Source: Niastella vici (lineage in GTDB: Bacteria; Bacteroidota; Bacteroidia; Chitinophagales; Chitinophagaceae). Taken from it: a stretch of DNA of 64,000 nucleotides. The DNA lies in the NCBI RefSeq assembly GCF_002077945.1, contig NZ_LVYD01000060.1:60475-124474 (forward strand), written 5' to 3'. Below, piece after piece: positions 52,575 through 61,704 of the stretch (its first letter is position 1; every line of letters begins with the position of its first letter). A model generated the notes under the pieces. It had not been told where the DNA came from, searched no databases, and worked only from the letters and a program-made list of their open reading frames with translations. The position numbers and the translations under genes were made by a program.

Positions 52575-55301
52575 ATGACAAAGTCTAACAATTTCAGCCC
52601 TTTTTATTGTCGGCCACGATTTATAGTGGTTTTTTTGCTGATTCTTTTTTGCTTTTCACAAACAAATCTAATTGCACAAACATTTGGTAATGTAGCCTTG
52701 GGTGGAGGCGGTTTTGTATCAGGAATTATAAGTCATAAAACATCAGGCGATATTTACTGTCGCACAGATGTTGGTGGCGCTTACCGTTGGGATGCGGTAA
52801 ATTCAAAATGGATTCCTTTGCTCGATTGGACTTCAGAGGATCAAACTACATACCAGGGGGTGGAAGCGCTGGCGCTGGATCCTCAGAATGCAAATAATCT
52901 ATATTTACTTGCAGGGACTAGTTACTTTAACGGTGGAAAAACAGCGATCTTAAAATCCACAGATAAGGGAAATACATTCACTGAAGTGGTAGTAACTTCA
53001 CAATTTACTGCTCATGGAAATGGAATGGGAAGATCTAATGGGGAACGTCTGGCTGTGGATCCTAATAACAGCAACATCCTTTTTTGTGGAACAAGAGCAA
53101 ATGGTTTGTGGAAAAGTACCAACGGAGGATCCAGCTGGACACTGGCCTGGAATGGTGTAACCACTACAACCAATGGAAACGGAATCTGCTTTGTTGTGTT
53201 TGATCCTTCCAGTGTTTCGGGAGGAGTTACCCAAACTATTTATATAGGAGTTTCCCGCACGGGAGGTAATAATATATACAAAAGTACCGACGGCGGCAGC
53301 ACTTTCAATGCAATTCAGCCTGATAACTCATTTATGCCCCACAGGGCTGTTTTATCTTCTGATAATTCTACTTTATATGTGACAATGGCGGATGCTGAGG
53401 GTCCATCGAACGGCAGCAACGGAAGAGTTTACAAATTGGCTACTGCTAACGGAACCTGGACCAACATTACTCCAAATGGGAATAATTACCCTTATAGCGG
53501 AATAAGTGTTGATCCTGCAAATTCGAACAGGATTATTGCTGCAACTACTAACGTCTGGAGTAACAACCAGTTTGGCAACACATGGGCAGATTTTATTTAC
53601 TTTTCTACCGACGGAGGAAGTACCTGGACCTCAAAGTTGACGCCCACAAGTACCCTGAACAATAATGGCATTGGCTGGATCGCTGGTCGTGGGATACATT
53701 GGGCAGGTAGCATTGACTTTGATCCGTTAAATACGGCAAAAGTAAGGGTTATATCGGGGAATGGAGTTTTTACCTGCGATGATATCAATGCATCCACCAC
53801 TTCCTGGAAATTTGATGTAAAAGGAATGGAAGAAACGGTTGTACTTGATGCCATAAGCATTCCCGGTGGTAATTTTATTTCAGCCGTAGGAGACCAATAT
53901 GGAGCAGTGTATTCTGATATTTATGCCTATCCGGCGCAGGTACATACTCCCACCGTTACTTCTAATAACGGTATAGCTTATGCCGCAAATAATATCAACA
54001 AAGTGGTACGGGTTACAGATAAATTATACTACTCTACCGATCAGGGAGCAACCTGGACGCAAGCGGCTTCTACTAATGGCGGCGGTTATGGGAAAGTAGC
54101 ATTGTCAGCAGATGGAAATACAATACTTCATTGTCCAGGCGGCGGAAGTACCACTTATTATTCAACAAATAATGGAGGATCATGGACCAGTACAGGAGTA
54201 ACTAATGTTCAGGATGCTCATCCAATAGCAGATTACGTAAATACTAATAAATTTTACATTTATAGCCCTAATAGCGGACAGCTATTAGTAAGTACAAATA
54301 AAGGTGTAAGTTTTACCTCCTCAGCATCTAACCCAGGTCAATGGGGATCAGGACGAGCAAGGGCAGTTCCAGATAATGAAGGAAATGTATGGGTAGCTTT
54401 AAACGGGAGCGGATTGAAATACACCACGAACAATGGAACTTCATGGACAACTGTTTCCAATGTTACTTATTGCGGAGCTGTTGGATTTGGTAAAACTGCA
54501 ACGGGGGCTACTTATCCCACTGTTTATATTTGGGGAACTGTTGGCGGAGTTAAAGGTATGTTCCGTTCTACAGACCAGGGCGCTTCGTGGACACGAATAA
54601 ACGACGATGCCCATGAGTGGGGAGGTCCGGGGAACGGTAATTTTGTAATGGGAGATATGAACGTATTCGGACGTGTATATATGAGTACAGTAGGACGAGG
54701 TCTGGTTGCTATCGAATCAGATCTGTCGGCGCTGCCCCTGCAATTTACCCATGTATCAGTATCGCAACGGCCGGTATCACAAAAAGTATATGCAGATGTG
54801 AAATGGCAAACAAATGCCGATGCCGCTATTACCGGTTATGCAGTGGAAAGAAGCCTGGATGCGGTTCATTGGCAGGAAGTATATAATACCACCGCAAACG
54901 GGCAGAATAATTATACATACAGCGAAGATGTTACTGCATTAAGTGGTACTATACACTACCGTATCAGGGAAATTAATAAGAGTGGTTATGGCAGCTATAG
55001 TTCCGTACTTACGCTGCGATTATCAGCTATTACCCGAACAACCATTTCTGTAAGGCCCAATCCGGTCATAAATAAGGTTATTAATTTGTATCTGAATAGT
55101 CAGGCAAAACAACAGGTAGTGGTGCGGGTGGTTAACGGGTTTGGGCAAACCCTTTATACCAGTGCTGTTGTGCCCGTAGAAGCAGGAGAGAATGTAATAA
55201 ATATACCGGCAGCCCAGTTTCCCCGTAGCAATATTTGTTTTGCAGAAGTGTTGAATGCAGCCAGTGGATCAAAAATCGCCACCATAAAAGTAATTTTCTG
55301 A
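52575..55301 (+). CDS. GH74 endo-xyloglucanase with T9SS tail
   Basis: This 908-aa product has a signal peptide (to about IAQTFG). Two seven-bladed propeller halves carry many BNR-like TDGGSTW/STNGGSSW motifs. The N-terminal catalytic Asp lies in YCRTDVGGAYRWD, while SIDFDP and IWGTVGG segments line the second half. The C-terminal ~180 residues hold an Fn3-like module (ITGYAVERSLDAVHWQEVY) and a T9SS type A sorting domain (VRPNPVINKVINLYL ... SNICFAEVLN). It should cut the beta-1,4-glucan backbone of xyloglucan outside the cell. A broken paralogue lies just upstream. Confidence 0.92.
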   Translation: MTKSNNFSPFYCRPRFIVVFLLILFCFSQTNLIAQTFGNVALGGGGFVSGIISHKTSGDIYCRTDVGGAYRWDAVNSKWIPLLDWTSEDQTTYQGVEALALDPQNANNLYLLAGTSYFNGGKTAILKSTDKGNTFTEVVVTSQFTAHGNGMGRSNGERLAVDPNNSNILFCGTRANGLWKSTNGGSSWTLAWNGVTTTTNGNGICFVVFDPSSVSGGVTQTIYIGVSRTGGNNIYKSTDGGSTFNAIQPDNSFMPHRAVLSSDNSTLYVTMADAEGPSNGSNGRVYKLATANGTWTNITPNGNNYPYSGISVDPANSNRIIAATTNVWSNNQFGNTWADFIYFSTDGGSTWTSKLTPTSTLNNNGIGWIAGRGIHWAGSIDFDPLNTAKVRVISGNGVFTCDDINASTTSWKFDVKGMEETVVLDAISIPGGNFISAVGDQYGAVYSDIYAYPAQVHTPTVTSNNGIAYAANNINKVVRVTDKLYYSTDQGATWTQAASTNGGGYGKVALSADGNTILHCPGGGSTTYYSTNNGGSWTSTGVTNVQDAHPIADYVNTNKFYIYSPNSGQLLVSTNKGVSFTSSASNPGQWGSGRARAVPDNEGNVWVALNGSGLKYTTNNGTSWTTVSNVTYCGAVGFGKTATGATYPTVYIWGTVGGVKGMFRSTDQGASWTRINDDAHEWGGPGNGNFVMGDMNVFGRVYMSTVGRGLVAIESDLSALPLQFTHVSVSQRPVSQKVYADVKWQTNADAAITGYAVERSLDAVHWQEVYNTTANGQNNYTYSEDVTALSGTIHYRIREINKSGYGSYSSVLTLRLSAITRTTISVRPNPVINKVINLYLNSQAKQQVVVRVVNGFGQTLYTSAVVPVEAGENVINIPAAQFPRSNICFAEVLNAASGSKIATIKVIF

Positions 55302-55369
55302 TCACTGAGACTAACATTGGGTTCCGGCTTGTACTGATTCTGTACCTTTTTCACAAAAATACTTCGAAG

Positions 55370-55690
55370 TGAGTAGGAGGGTAGCGATTAGTCGCTACCT
55401 GTCCCCTCCAGCAACCGTACATACGGTTCCGTATATGGCGGCACATCAGAATAATACAGTTGGAAGGGTACTTAATTCTCTGAGAGATAGGTACCCTTCT
55501 CTTTTTAGTAAGGAACTGTTCAAGGCTCTTTGCAAGATCGGGTTGTGGCTTATTCGCCAGTACCCTTTGCGTGAGTTCTCCCATTGATATGCTTGCCATT
55601 CGGGCGTCCCCAGTTTGACAAGCATGTTCACTCGGGTAGATGGTAGTTTCCATTGCTTCCAATAACATAGCCTGATACGGCAAGGATTCC
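55370..55690 (-). mobile_element. 3' fragment of a group II intron
   Basis: On the minus strand the last ~75 codons of an intron reverse transcriptase/maturase are present: RIRLCYWKQWKLPSTRVNML, then YQWENSRKGYWRISHNPILQ and LLKREGYLSLRELS. They are followed at once by the RNA 3' end: CCATATACGGAACCGTATGT (domain V-like hairpin), a branch-helix-like GGTAGCGACTAATCGCTACC, and the CTCCTACTCAC end. The 5' four fifths of the element are missing, so it cannot move by itself. It ends 69 nt from the GH74 stop. Confidence 0.8.
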
Positions 55691-55890
55691 ATGATCTCGA
55701 AGGGTATTGGGTATCAAATCATCAAAAACTTTTAAAGAATTTTAGGTTTATACCAGAAGAAGCCTATTCTGATATTGGTGTAGTAAAAAATGTTTTACTT
55801 TACAGTACTTTATTTTACATTGCTATTATTGTTTCATTGTTCAGCATATTAATTAAACTTACAAATCAGGAAAACTCAAGCGTTAGATAG
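55688..55890 (+). pseudogene. C-terminal piece of a membrane protein gene
   Basis: A frame without a start reads GFHDLEGYWVSNHQKLLKNF, then RFIPEEAYSDIG and a hydrophobic LLYSTLFYIAIIVSLFSILI before its stop. It begins where the group II intron fragment ends, so the intron side probably replaced the 5' part. No family is recognised. Confidence 0.35.
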
Positions 55891-56014
55891 AAAAAAGCTG
55901 GTGGTCTATTCCTTTTTTGTTGCTTGCACCGCAAATACTTTCTCAACAATCCCAACTTTTCAACTATAGGGTCATAATGATTTCGAAAAGGGGGGGGCTA
56001 TAAAAACAAGCTCA

Positions 56015-56209
56015 ATGACAGTTGAACCAATTTCCACGTATAACATAAAAGCTCTTGCGCAACTGATGCTGGAGTTATGGCCAGACAGTTCATTTGATGA
56101 AGAATTGGAGAGTTGCATAATAATATTGAATAACGATAATGATGTCTGCTACTTAATTAAAGACAAGGAAATGACAATTAAATTGGATGACAAAATAGCA
56201 AGGACTTAA
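56015..56209 (+). pseudogene. truncated GNAT acetyltransferase (aminoglycoside 6'-type)
   Basis: The 64-residue frame ALAQLMLELWPDSSFDEELE, then NDNDVCYLIKDKE is the start of AAC(6')-like GNAT proteins (normally ~145 aa). It leaves the family after KDKE, before the acetyl-CoA-binding motif (Q/RxxGxG/A), and stops at 56209. It is a 5' remnant, not an active enzyme. Confidence 0.65.
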
Positions 56210-56294
56210 TCAAGGATTTTTGTTAAATAATAATTTCAAACCAATTGTGTTGACGGAGATGAAGGGGATATGGAATTAAGACCGGTATATGACT

Positions 56295-56651
56295 TTACGC
56301 TATTTTCAGTTTCGGGTGCAGGCCCGGATTTTCCAGATATTGAGTACCCCATTCATCCATGACGCTAATCACCGGAAGCAGTGATAAGCCCAGATCTGTC
56401 AAGAAATATTCTACTTTGGGCGGCAGTACGGGATACACCACTCTGCGGATAATTCCATGTTCTTCCAGCTCCTGAAGTTGCTGATACAAAACCCTTCGGG
56501 TAGCTTTGGGATTCAGCCGTTGTAATTCGCTGGGCCTTTTGTGCCCTTTCCAGATGTTATGGATCAGGCAGGGCTTCCACTTCCCGCCAATAATTTCCAT
56601 GATCATGCCCATGCCACAATCGAGGTCTTTAGGAATCTTTCTTTTAGCCAT
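56295..56651 (-). CDS. HxlR-family winged-helix regulator
   Basis: This 118-aa product carries the HxlR signature: DCGMGMIMEIIGGKWKPCLI, RPSELQRLNPKATRRVLYQQ, LEEHGIIRRVVYPVLPPKVEY and LTDLGLSLLPVISVMDEWG. An N-terminal Cys at position 12 is in the place used as redox sensor in some relatives. Divergent to the metallo-hydrolase operon (203 nt between starts), it probably represses it. Confidence 0.92.
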   Translation of the reverse strand: MAKRKIPKDLDCGMGMIMEIIGGKWKPCLIHNIWKGHKRPSELQRLNPKATRRVLYQQLQELEEHGIIRRVVYPVLPPKVEYFLTDLGLSLLPVISVMDEWGTQYLENPGLHPKLKIA

Positions 56652-56854
56652 AATATACTGTTTTACGAAGTAAAATTATACAATAAAACCATAGCCGGGT
56701 ATAGGGATAATTTTAGCCCTATGCTATAATGAAGTACGTACTTGTCTGCTGCAGGCAAGCACCATAGCTTTGCATACGAATCATTTTGAAAGTGGGCCCA
56801 CTAAAAAGATGTTTCGCTTTTTAAATAAAATTTCAACGTAAAATTATTCATACA

Positions 56855-57850
56855 ATGAAAAGGTATAGAAAGAATTCAGAAAAGGGTGCATGGGGATCAG
56901 GCATCTTTTTATATGTTTTTATAGTAGCTTCTTTGTTCTTCACATCAACTGTTTCCGCACAGGAGAAAACAAAGTCGCTACCACAACCCGCCAGCTATCA
57001 TATGCTCATTGGCGATATAGAGATCATTGCGTTTTCGGATGGCAGCATTCCCCAGGAGCTTAATAAATTGATGACGAATACAACGCCTGCAGAAATTGAA
57101 AAGCTGACCCGCTCCAATTTTCAAACGCCGGTAGTGGAAGCTTCTGTAAATGCTTATCTGGTTAAAACAGGAGGTAAACTCATTTTGATAGATGCCGGTA
57201 CTTCAGAACTATATGGACCTTCGCTCGGGCATTTGCCTGCCAGTATGATCAGCGCCGGATATGATCCGAAACAAATAGATGCTGTATTGATCACCCATAT
57301 TCATACAGATCATACCGGCGGTTTGATGGATGGTGATAAGATGGTGTTTCCCAATGCGACGATTTATGTAAGCAAAAAAGAAGCAGACTTTTGGTTAAGC
57401 GACGAATATGCCAAAGCACCGGACAGACTGAAGCCTTACTTTGAGCAGGCGCGATTAAAAATGCTCCCTTATGTTAAGGCCGGAAAGGTGAAGACCTTTG
57501 ATTATAGCACAGAGCTTTTCCCGGGCATACTACCCGTTGCCAGCCCCGGGCACACGCCCGGTCATAGTTTTTATCAGGTGACAAGTAAAGGTGAAAAAAT
57601 AATGTTCTGGGGCGATATTATGCATGTTGCCGCTTTGCAGTTCAATAAGCCTGATATAACCATTGTTTATGATGTAGATCCTAAAGCTGCTGCTGCAGCG
57701 CGCAGAAAAGCGTATGAGGATGCAGCAAAAGGCCGGTACTGGATAGCTGGCGATCACCTGTCTTTTCCCGGCATAGGTCATATTCGCAAAATAGAAAATG
57801 GTTACAATTGGGTGCCTGTTAATTATACAACTACCGGCATCGGTCAATAA
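56855..57850 (+). CDS. exported metallo-beta-lactamase-fold hydrolase
   Basis: This 331-aa product has a signal sequence (membrane stretch about 15-34, cleavage near VSAQEK). The zinc motif is HIHTDHTGG (His148, His150, Asp152, His153), then SPGHTPGHSF, FWGDIMH and GDHLSFPG supply the remaining ligands. The layout fits the lactonase/quinolone-resistance type of MBL hydrolases, acting in the periplasm. It is first in an operon with an M28 peptidase (7-nt gap) and RidA (1-nt gap). Confidence 0.9.
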   Translation: MKRYRKNSEKGAWGSGIFLYVFIVASLFFTSTVSAQEKTKSLPQPASYHMLIGDIEIIAFSDGSIPQELNKLMTNTTPAEIEKLTRSNFQTPVVEASVNAYLVKTGGKLILIDAGTSELYGPSLGHLPASMISAGYDPKQIDAVLITHIHTDHTGGLMDGDKMVFPNATIYVSKKEADFWLSDEYAKAPDRLKPYFEQARLKMLPYVKAGKVKTFDYSTELFPGILPVASPGHTPGHSFYQVTSKGEKIMFWGDIMHVAALQFNKPDITIVYDVDPKAAAAARRKAYEDAAKGRYWIAGDHLSFPGIGHIRKIENGYNWVPVNYTTTGIGQ

Positions 57851-57857
57851 TAACCAT

Positions 57858-59252
57858 ATGAAAATATTGTTCAAATTAGCATTACAGTCCTTTATGGTTA
57901 CTGTAATGCTGGCCATTGGCTTGTCTGTATTTGCCCAGGTATCAAATTCATCCGACTCCATCTTATTTCATAAGCTTTATAATGAGGCTTTGAAGAATGG
58001 TGAAACGGATATGAACTTACGTTATCTCACTTCCCGCATTGGCGCCCGCATAAGCGGATCGTTACAGGCACAGCAAACCGTTGAGTGGACAAAAAAGGTA
58101 TTGGCACAATACAAGCCGGATAGTATTTATCTGCAGCCCGTAACAGTACCTCATTGGGTAAGGGGCACAAAGGAAATTTCTTATTATACTGTTAAAGGCA
58201 GGCGGGTAAGAATGGACGTTGCCGCCCTGGGGAGATCTATTAGCACTGATGGCCTGTTAACGGCCGGCGTTGTTGAAGTAAGGTCATGGGCCGAATTAGC
58301 CGCTTTGCCCAACAAGGCAGTAAAAGGTAAGTTTGTTTTCTTTAACCGGGCTATGGATGCGGGTGAGATCGAGACTTTCAAAGCTTATCTGGGTGCAGCA
58401 GATCAACGGGCGCAGGGGGCTATTGCGGCCTCCCGCAGGGGCGCCGTGGGAGCGCTGGTGCGGTCATTAACACCGGCAAAAGATGATTACCCGCATACAG
58501 GCGCCATGAGTTACGACACAGCCGTCCCGAAAATTCCGGCAGCAGCGCTGAGTACCAACAGTGCCGATCTGTTAAGTGATGCCCTGAAGAAAGACCCCAG
58601 CCTGCATTATACGCTTCGTATGCATTGCGTTCAACTACCCGATGTGCAGTCGTACAATGTTATTGCCGAGATCAGGGGCACAAAATACCCCGATGAGTAT
58701 GTAACGGTAGGCGCACATCTCGATACATGGGATCTTAGTGAAGGCGCAAGTGACGATGGCGCCGGACTGGTGCAGGCCATGGAAGTGCTCAGGCTTTTCA
58801 GGGCAACTGCATTACAACCTGAACGTACTGTGCGGATCATTCTTTACATGAACGAAGAGGCCGGCGCACATGGCGCCATCGAATACGCAAAACAAGCCAG
58901 GTTGCGCAACGAAAAACACATAGCCGTTATTGAGTCTGATGCAGGCGGCTTTGCGCCACGTGGATTTAGGATCGAAACCACACCCGAAGCCATGGCACGG
59001 TTTCAACAATGGAAAGAATTATTCATACCATATAAAGCAGGCGACATACAATTGCAGCAACGCGGTGTTGACCTGGTGCCTATGAAAGAACAGGCAACAG
59101 CGCTGATCAGCCTCGACTGTGACGATAGCCGGTTGTTTTATATTCATCATAGCGTACTGGATACCTACGATAAGATCAATCCAAGGGAAGTTGCTATGGG
59201 AGCAGCGACGATGGCTGCTATGGTTGCACTTGTCAGTAAATATGGATTATAA
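57858..59252 (+). CDS. secreted M28 zinc peptidase
   Basis: The start at 57858 (MKILFKLALQSFMVT) gives a signal peptide and 464 aa; an ATG at 57798 lies inside the upstream gene. A PA domain (about 120-240) interrupts the fold. Zinc ligands are seen in VGAHLDTWD (His), GASDDGAG (Asp), NEEAGAHGA (Glu), ESDAGG (Asp) and the C-terminal FYIHHSVLDTYD (His). It should be an aminopeptidase or carboxypeptidase of the M28 type, exported. Middle gene of the MBL-M28-RidA operon. Confidence 0.92.
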   Translation: MKILFKLALQSFMVTVMLAIGLSVFAQVSNSSDSILFHKLYNEALKNGETDMNLRYLTSRIGARISGSLQAQQTVEWTKKVLAQYKPDSIYLQPVTVPHWVRGTKEISYYTVKGRRVRMDVAALGRSISTDGLLTAGVVEVRSWAELAALPNKAVKGKFVFFNRAMDAGEIETFKAYLGAADQRAQGAIAASRRGAVGALVRSLTPAKDDYPHTGAMSYDTAVPKIPAAALSTNSADLLSDALKKDPSLHYTLRMHCVQLPDVQSYNVIAEIRGTKYPDEYVTVGAHLDTWDLSEGASDDGAGLVQAMEVLRLFRATALQPERTVRIILYMNEEAGAHGAIEYAKQARLRNEKHIAVIESDAGGFAPRGFRIETTPEAMARFQQWKELFIPYKAGDIQLQQRGVDLVPMKEQATALISLDCDDSRLFYIHHSVLDTYDKINPREVAMGAATMAAMVALVSKYGL

Positions 59253-59253
59253 A

Positions 59254-59646
59254 ATGAAAAAGTTAATAACTATCGCTGTAATGGGGTTGCTTATAATGAC
59301 CGCATACGCACAAACAGATAATGCAGGATCGAAACCATTCAGTAATTATACCGAATACAAAGGTTTGGTTTTTGTGGCGGGCCAAATCGGCAATGCCGAT
59401 GCAGGCTTTAGTGAAGAGGTGCGCCAGGCTTTAAATAATGTGAACGCTATCTTGAAACAGGCCGGAACATCTATGAAAAAAGTGCTGAATGTTACCGTTT
59501 ATCTACGGAATATGCAGCAGATAGATGAATTCAACAGCATTTACCAGATTTATTTTCAAGCTCCTTATCCTGCCCGAACATGCGTTGCTGTAAGTGACCT
59601 GGTAAAGAGGGCAAATGTTGAAATTAGTGTAATTGCAGTGAAATAA
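59254..59646 (+). CDS. exported RidA-family protein
   Basis: The start at 59254 (MKKLITIAVMGLLIMTAYAQ) lies 1 nt after the M28 stop and gives a clear signal peptide, unusual for RidA; 130 aa in total. The RidA core is complete: YTEYKGLVFVAGQIG, EVRQALNNVNAILKQAG, KKVLNVTVYLRNM and ARTCVAVSDLVKRANVEISVIAV, with the ligand-binding Arg in PARTCV and Glu near the end. Cytosolic RidA deaminates enamine/imine intermediates. A periplasmic version may hydrolyse products of the two upstream enzymes (inference). Confidence 0.9.
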   Translation: MKKLITIAVMGLLIMTAYAQTDNAGSKPFSNYTEYKGLVFVAGQIGNADAGFSEEVRQALNNVNAILKQAGTSMKKVLNVTVYLRNMQQIDEFNSIYQIYFQAPYPARTCVAVSDLVKRANVEISVIAVK

Positions 59647-59998
59647 AACGGTGACAAGTTACCCCGTTCAGCTATAATTTTTTAAAGACCGTACCAAAAC
59701 ACAAAGGCACGTCTTTCGACTTGCTTTTGTGATCTCAATTGGATTCGAACTTCAGCACCTAGGCTTGGTCCGATAGTGTTCCCCACTGCCCGACTTTACA
59801 ACTACTTGGATATAGAATTGAAATAATGTAACGGATAATAATTCTCCCACGATCAAACAACCAACATACACTTAACTAATTATTTATATCCAATTACTAC
59901 TAGGAACAAGTTTTGTTTAATGGGTCATTTTTGCACTGTCATTATGGTTATCAAATCATTTTGCAGACTCATAACAATACATATTAAACTCCGTATCT
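59647..59998. other. gene-free stretch holding a tRNA T-arm-like repeat
   Basis: No gene is visible. At 59731-59752 lies gatctcaattggattcgaac, whose complement contains GTTCGAATCC, the T-loop signature. The same 22-mer with one or two changes is at 61628-61649, so the lipoprotein gene at 59999 is bracketed. No complete tRNA can be folded here. Confidence 0.45.
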
Positions 59999-61255
59999 AT
60001 GAAACAAAAGCTATTTTTGCTCTTTGCTCTTTTCTCTATGTCCCTGCTCTTCTCCTGTAGTAAATCTGATAGTAAGCCCGATAGTGGCCCTAAACCCGAA
60101 AGCGTCATTGTTACGACTATAAGTCCCGACAGGTTGACTAATGGTATACAGGTTACCGTTACCGGAAAAAATTTTGGTACTGATACGGCAAAGACTCATC
60201 TTTCGTTGGAAAATCAGAAAATGGTTATTACAGCCCTGACAAATACAAGTATCACCTTCACTATTCCGGAAAAGTTTGTACAAACAGGTCAAAAAGATTG
60301 TTTTATTAAGATAGAAGTAGAAGGCCTTTACTCTTATAGCCGTTGGGTCTCTATTTACTATGTGGAACCCAAAGGCTGGTTTTATGCCGGCATTATTCCC
60401 AATGGTAGCGGGGCTGGCAGTCAAATTTTTACTAATCTTATTTTCCCAACGGATTCATTGGGCATTGCACAAAGGGAAAATTCTATTTATCGCACTTACG
60501 ATGGTGGTATAACCTGGAATGCGAGTGACTTTAACGGCGTTTACAGTTATGGTTATGCCATTTCTTCATCAGATGGTAAAAATATTTGGTTAGAACTTAA
60601 GGACAAGGTAGCCGTATCAACGGATGGCAGCACCTGGACCATAGGACCAGAGAAAAGCTCGTTCGGTTGGCTGATCATCGGTTTGTATACATCGGCACCC
60701 GCCAACGGATTGATAGCTAGCACTCTCGGAAGATTGTACGATGTCGATGGTCGTTTTGCTGGTGCAACCGTGAAGTACCAAAGCGCCAAGTATGACGGTA
60801 GTAGTGGCGTGTGGGATAGAATGTCAGCGCTTGATAAAAACAATTTGATCCTCACCAGTAATAATTCTAAATACGTTGTTTTAGAAAAAGCAGGTGTATT
60901 TAGTGAAGTAGATATTTCGTCAGTTTCCAGCGCTACATATATAAAAGCGCTTCAGATGGTTGATGCCAATACAGTTTTCCTGGTAAATTTTAACAATGAG
61001 CTGGTAAAATATGCTGGCAATACCTGGACTAAATTAACCCAGCAAGCCAATGCGGTATATTTTACCGATAACACTACCGGGTACATTGCTTATAACAATA
61101 AGATCCTTAAAACCACCGATGGTGGCGCCAGCTGGAATGAGCAATTCACCCTGAATGCAAACGATAAAGTGGCTGTCCTTTGTGCAAGGAATGGAAAAGT
61201 ATGGGCGCTTGGTAACAACAATACACAGGGTTTTGTAGTGAAATATAATCCCTAA
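59999..61255 (+). CDS. lipoprotein with IPT/TIG domain and BNR/YCF48-like propeller
   Basis: The 418-aa product starts MKQKLFLLFALFSMSLLFSC with lipobox Cys20. Residues about 35-120 are an IPT/TIG module (RLTNGIQVTVTGKNFGTD). Residues about 125-415 hold BNR-like blades (RTYDGGITWNAS, VSTDGSTWTIG, KTTDGGASWNEQF), as in YCF48/sialidase-type propellers. It is likely surface-exposed and may bind sugars or proteins. A good terminator follows at 61284. Confidence 0.85.
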   Translation: MKQKLFLLFALFSMSLLFSCSKSDSKPDSGPKPESVIVTTISPDRLTNGIQVTVTGKNFGTDTAKTHLSLENQKMVITALTNTSITFTIPEKFVQTGQKDCFIKIEVEGLYSYSRWVSIYYVEPKGWFYAGIIPNGSGAGSQIFTNLIFPTDSLGIAQRENSIYRTYDGGITWNASDFNGVYSYGYAISSSDGKNIWLELKDKVAVSTDGSTWTIGPEKSSFGWLIIGLYTSAPANGLIASTLGRLYDVDGRFAGATVKYQSAKYDGSSGVWDRMSALDKNNLILTSNNSKYVVLEKAGVFSEVDISSVSSATYIKALQMVDANTVFLVNFNNELVKYAGNTWTKLTQQANAVYFTDNTTGYIAYNNKILKTTDGGASWNEQFTLNANDKVAVLCARNGKVWALGNNNTQGFVVKYNP

Positions 61256-61283
61256 GCATATCGTATAAACGAAAATAAAAGAG

Positions 61284-61317
61284 GGTGTCTCAAAAGTAAT
61301 TTTGGGGCACCTTTTTT
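61284..61317 (+). terminator. rho-independent terminator after the IPT lipoprotein gene
   Basis: A 12-bp stem (ggtgtctcaaaa / ttttggggcacc, two G-U pairs, 4-nt loop) is followed by six T. It begins 28 nt after the stop codon. Confidence 0.85.
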
Positions 61318-61401
61318 CATTTTCAGTTTTTAGGTCGGGTTTATCCACAAAAGCACTGTAAATCTTGATGTAGAAAGTTCTAACCTTAAAACTTACTTCC
61401 A

Positions 61402-61569
61402 ATGGGGTATAACACTTTCGACACAACTCACTACCACATGGGATTCCAGCGGAGTACCCCAAAAGAGAAATTGCAAAAGTTTGTATTCTCCGAAGGAGTG
61501 ACCTATAATCGCGAAAAAGGAGCATATCTAACCTCTAAAGTAAATATGCTCTTTCAGCCAGTATTATAA
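61402..61569 (+). pseudogene. C-terminal fragment of a large serine recombinase
   Basis: A 55-codon frame reads YHMGFQRSTPKEKLQKFVFS, then EGVTYNREKGAYLTSKVNML and FQPVL. The pattern 'K-L-Q-K-x-x-F-P/S-E-G-x-x-Y-N/D...Y-R/L-T-x-K-V-N-x-L-F' is the end of Bacteroidota recombinase-family (resolvase/invertase) proteins as I remember them. No catalytic N-domain is nearby. It is a trace of a past mobile element. Confidence 0.55.
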
Positions 61570-61627
61570 TAATGATTTTGTTATTAAGGTATACAGATTC
61601 AGAACAAATGAATTAAAATGAATCAAA

Positions 61628-61649
61628 GATTTCAATTGGATTCGAACTT
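61628..61649. repeat. tRNA T-arm-like direct repeat, second copy
   Basis: Gatttcaattggattcgaac repeats 59731-59752 in the same orientation, 1.9 kb away. The pair may be attachment-site duplicates around 59753-61627. Confidence 0.5.
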
Positions 61650-61704
61650 ACTCTAACGGATTCAAATTGAGGGCAATGACTGATTTACGCGGATGGATTC
61701 AAAA

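Noticed and set aside
59731..61649. tRNA genes at the GGATTCGAAC sites
   Set aside because: Only the T-loop part is recognisable; no complementary acceptor, D-arm or anticodon arm can be placed.
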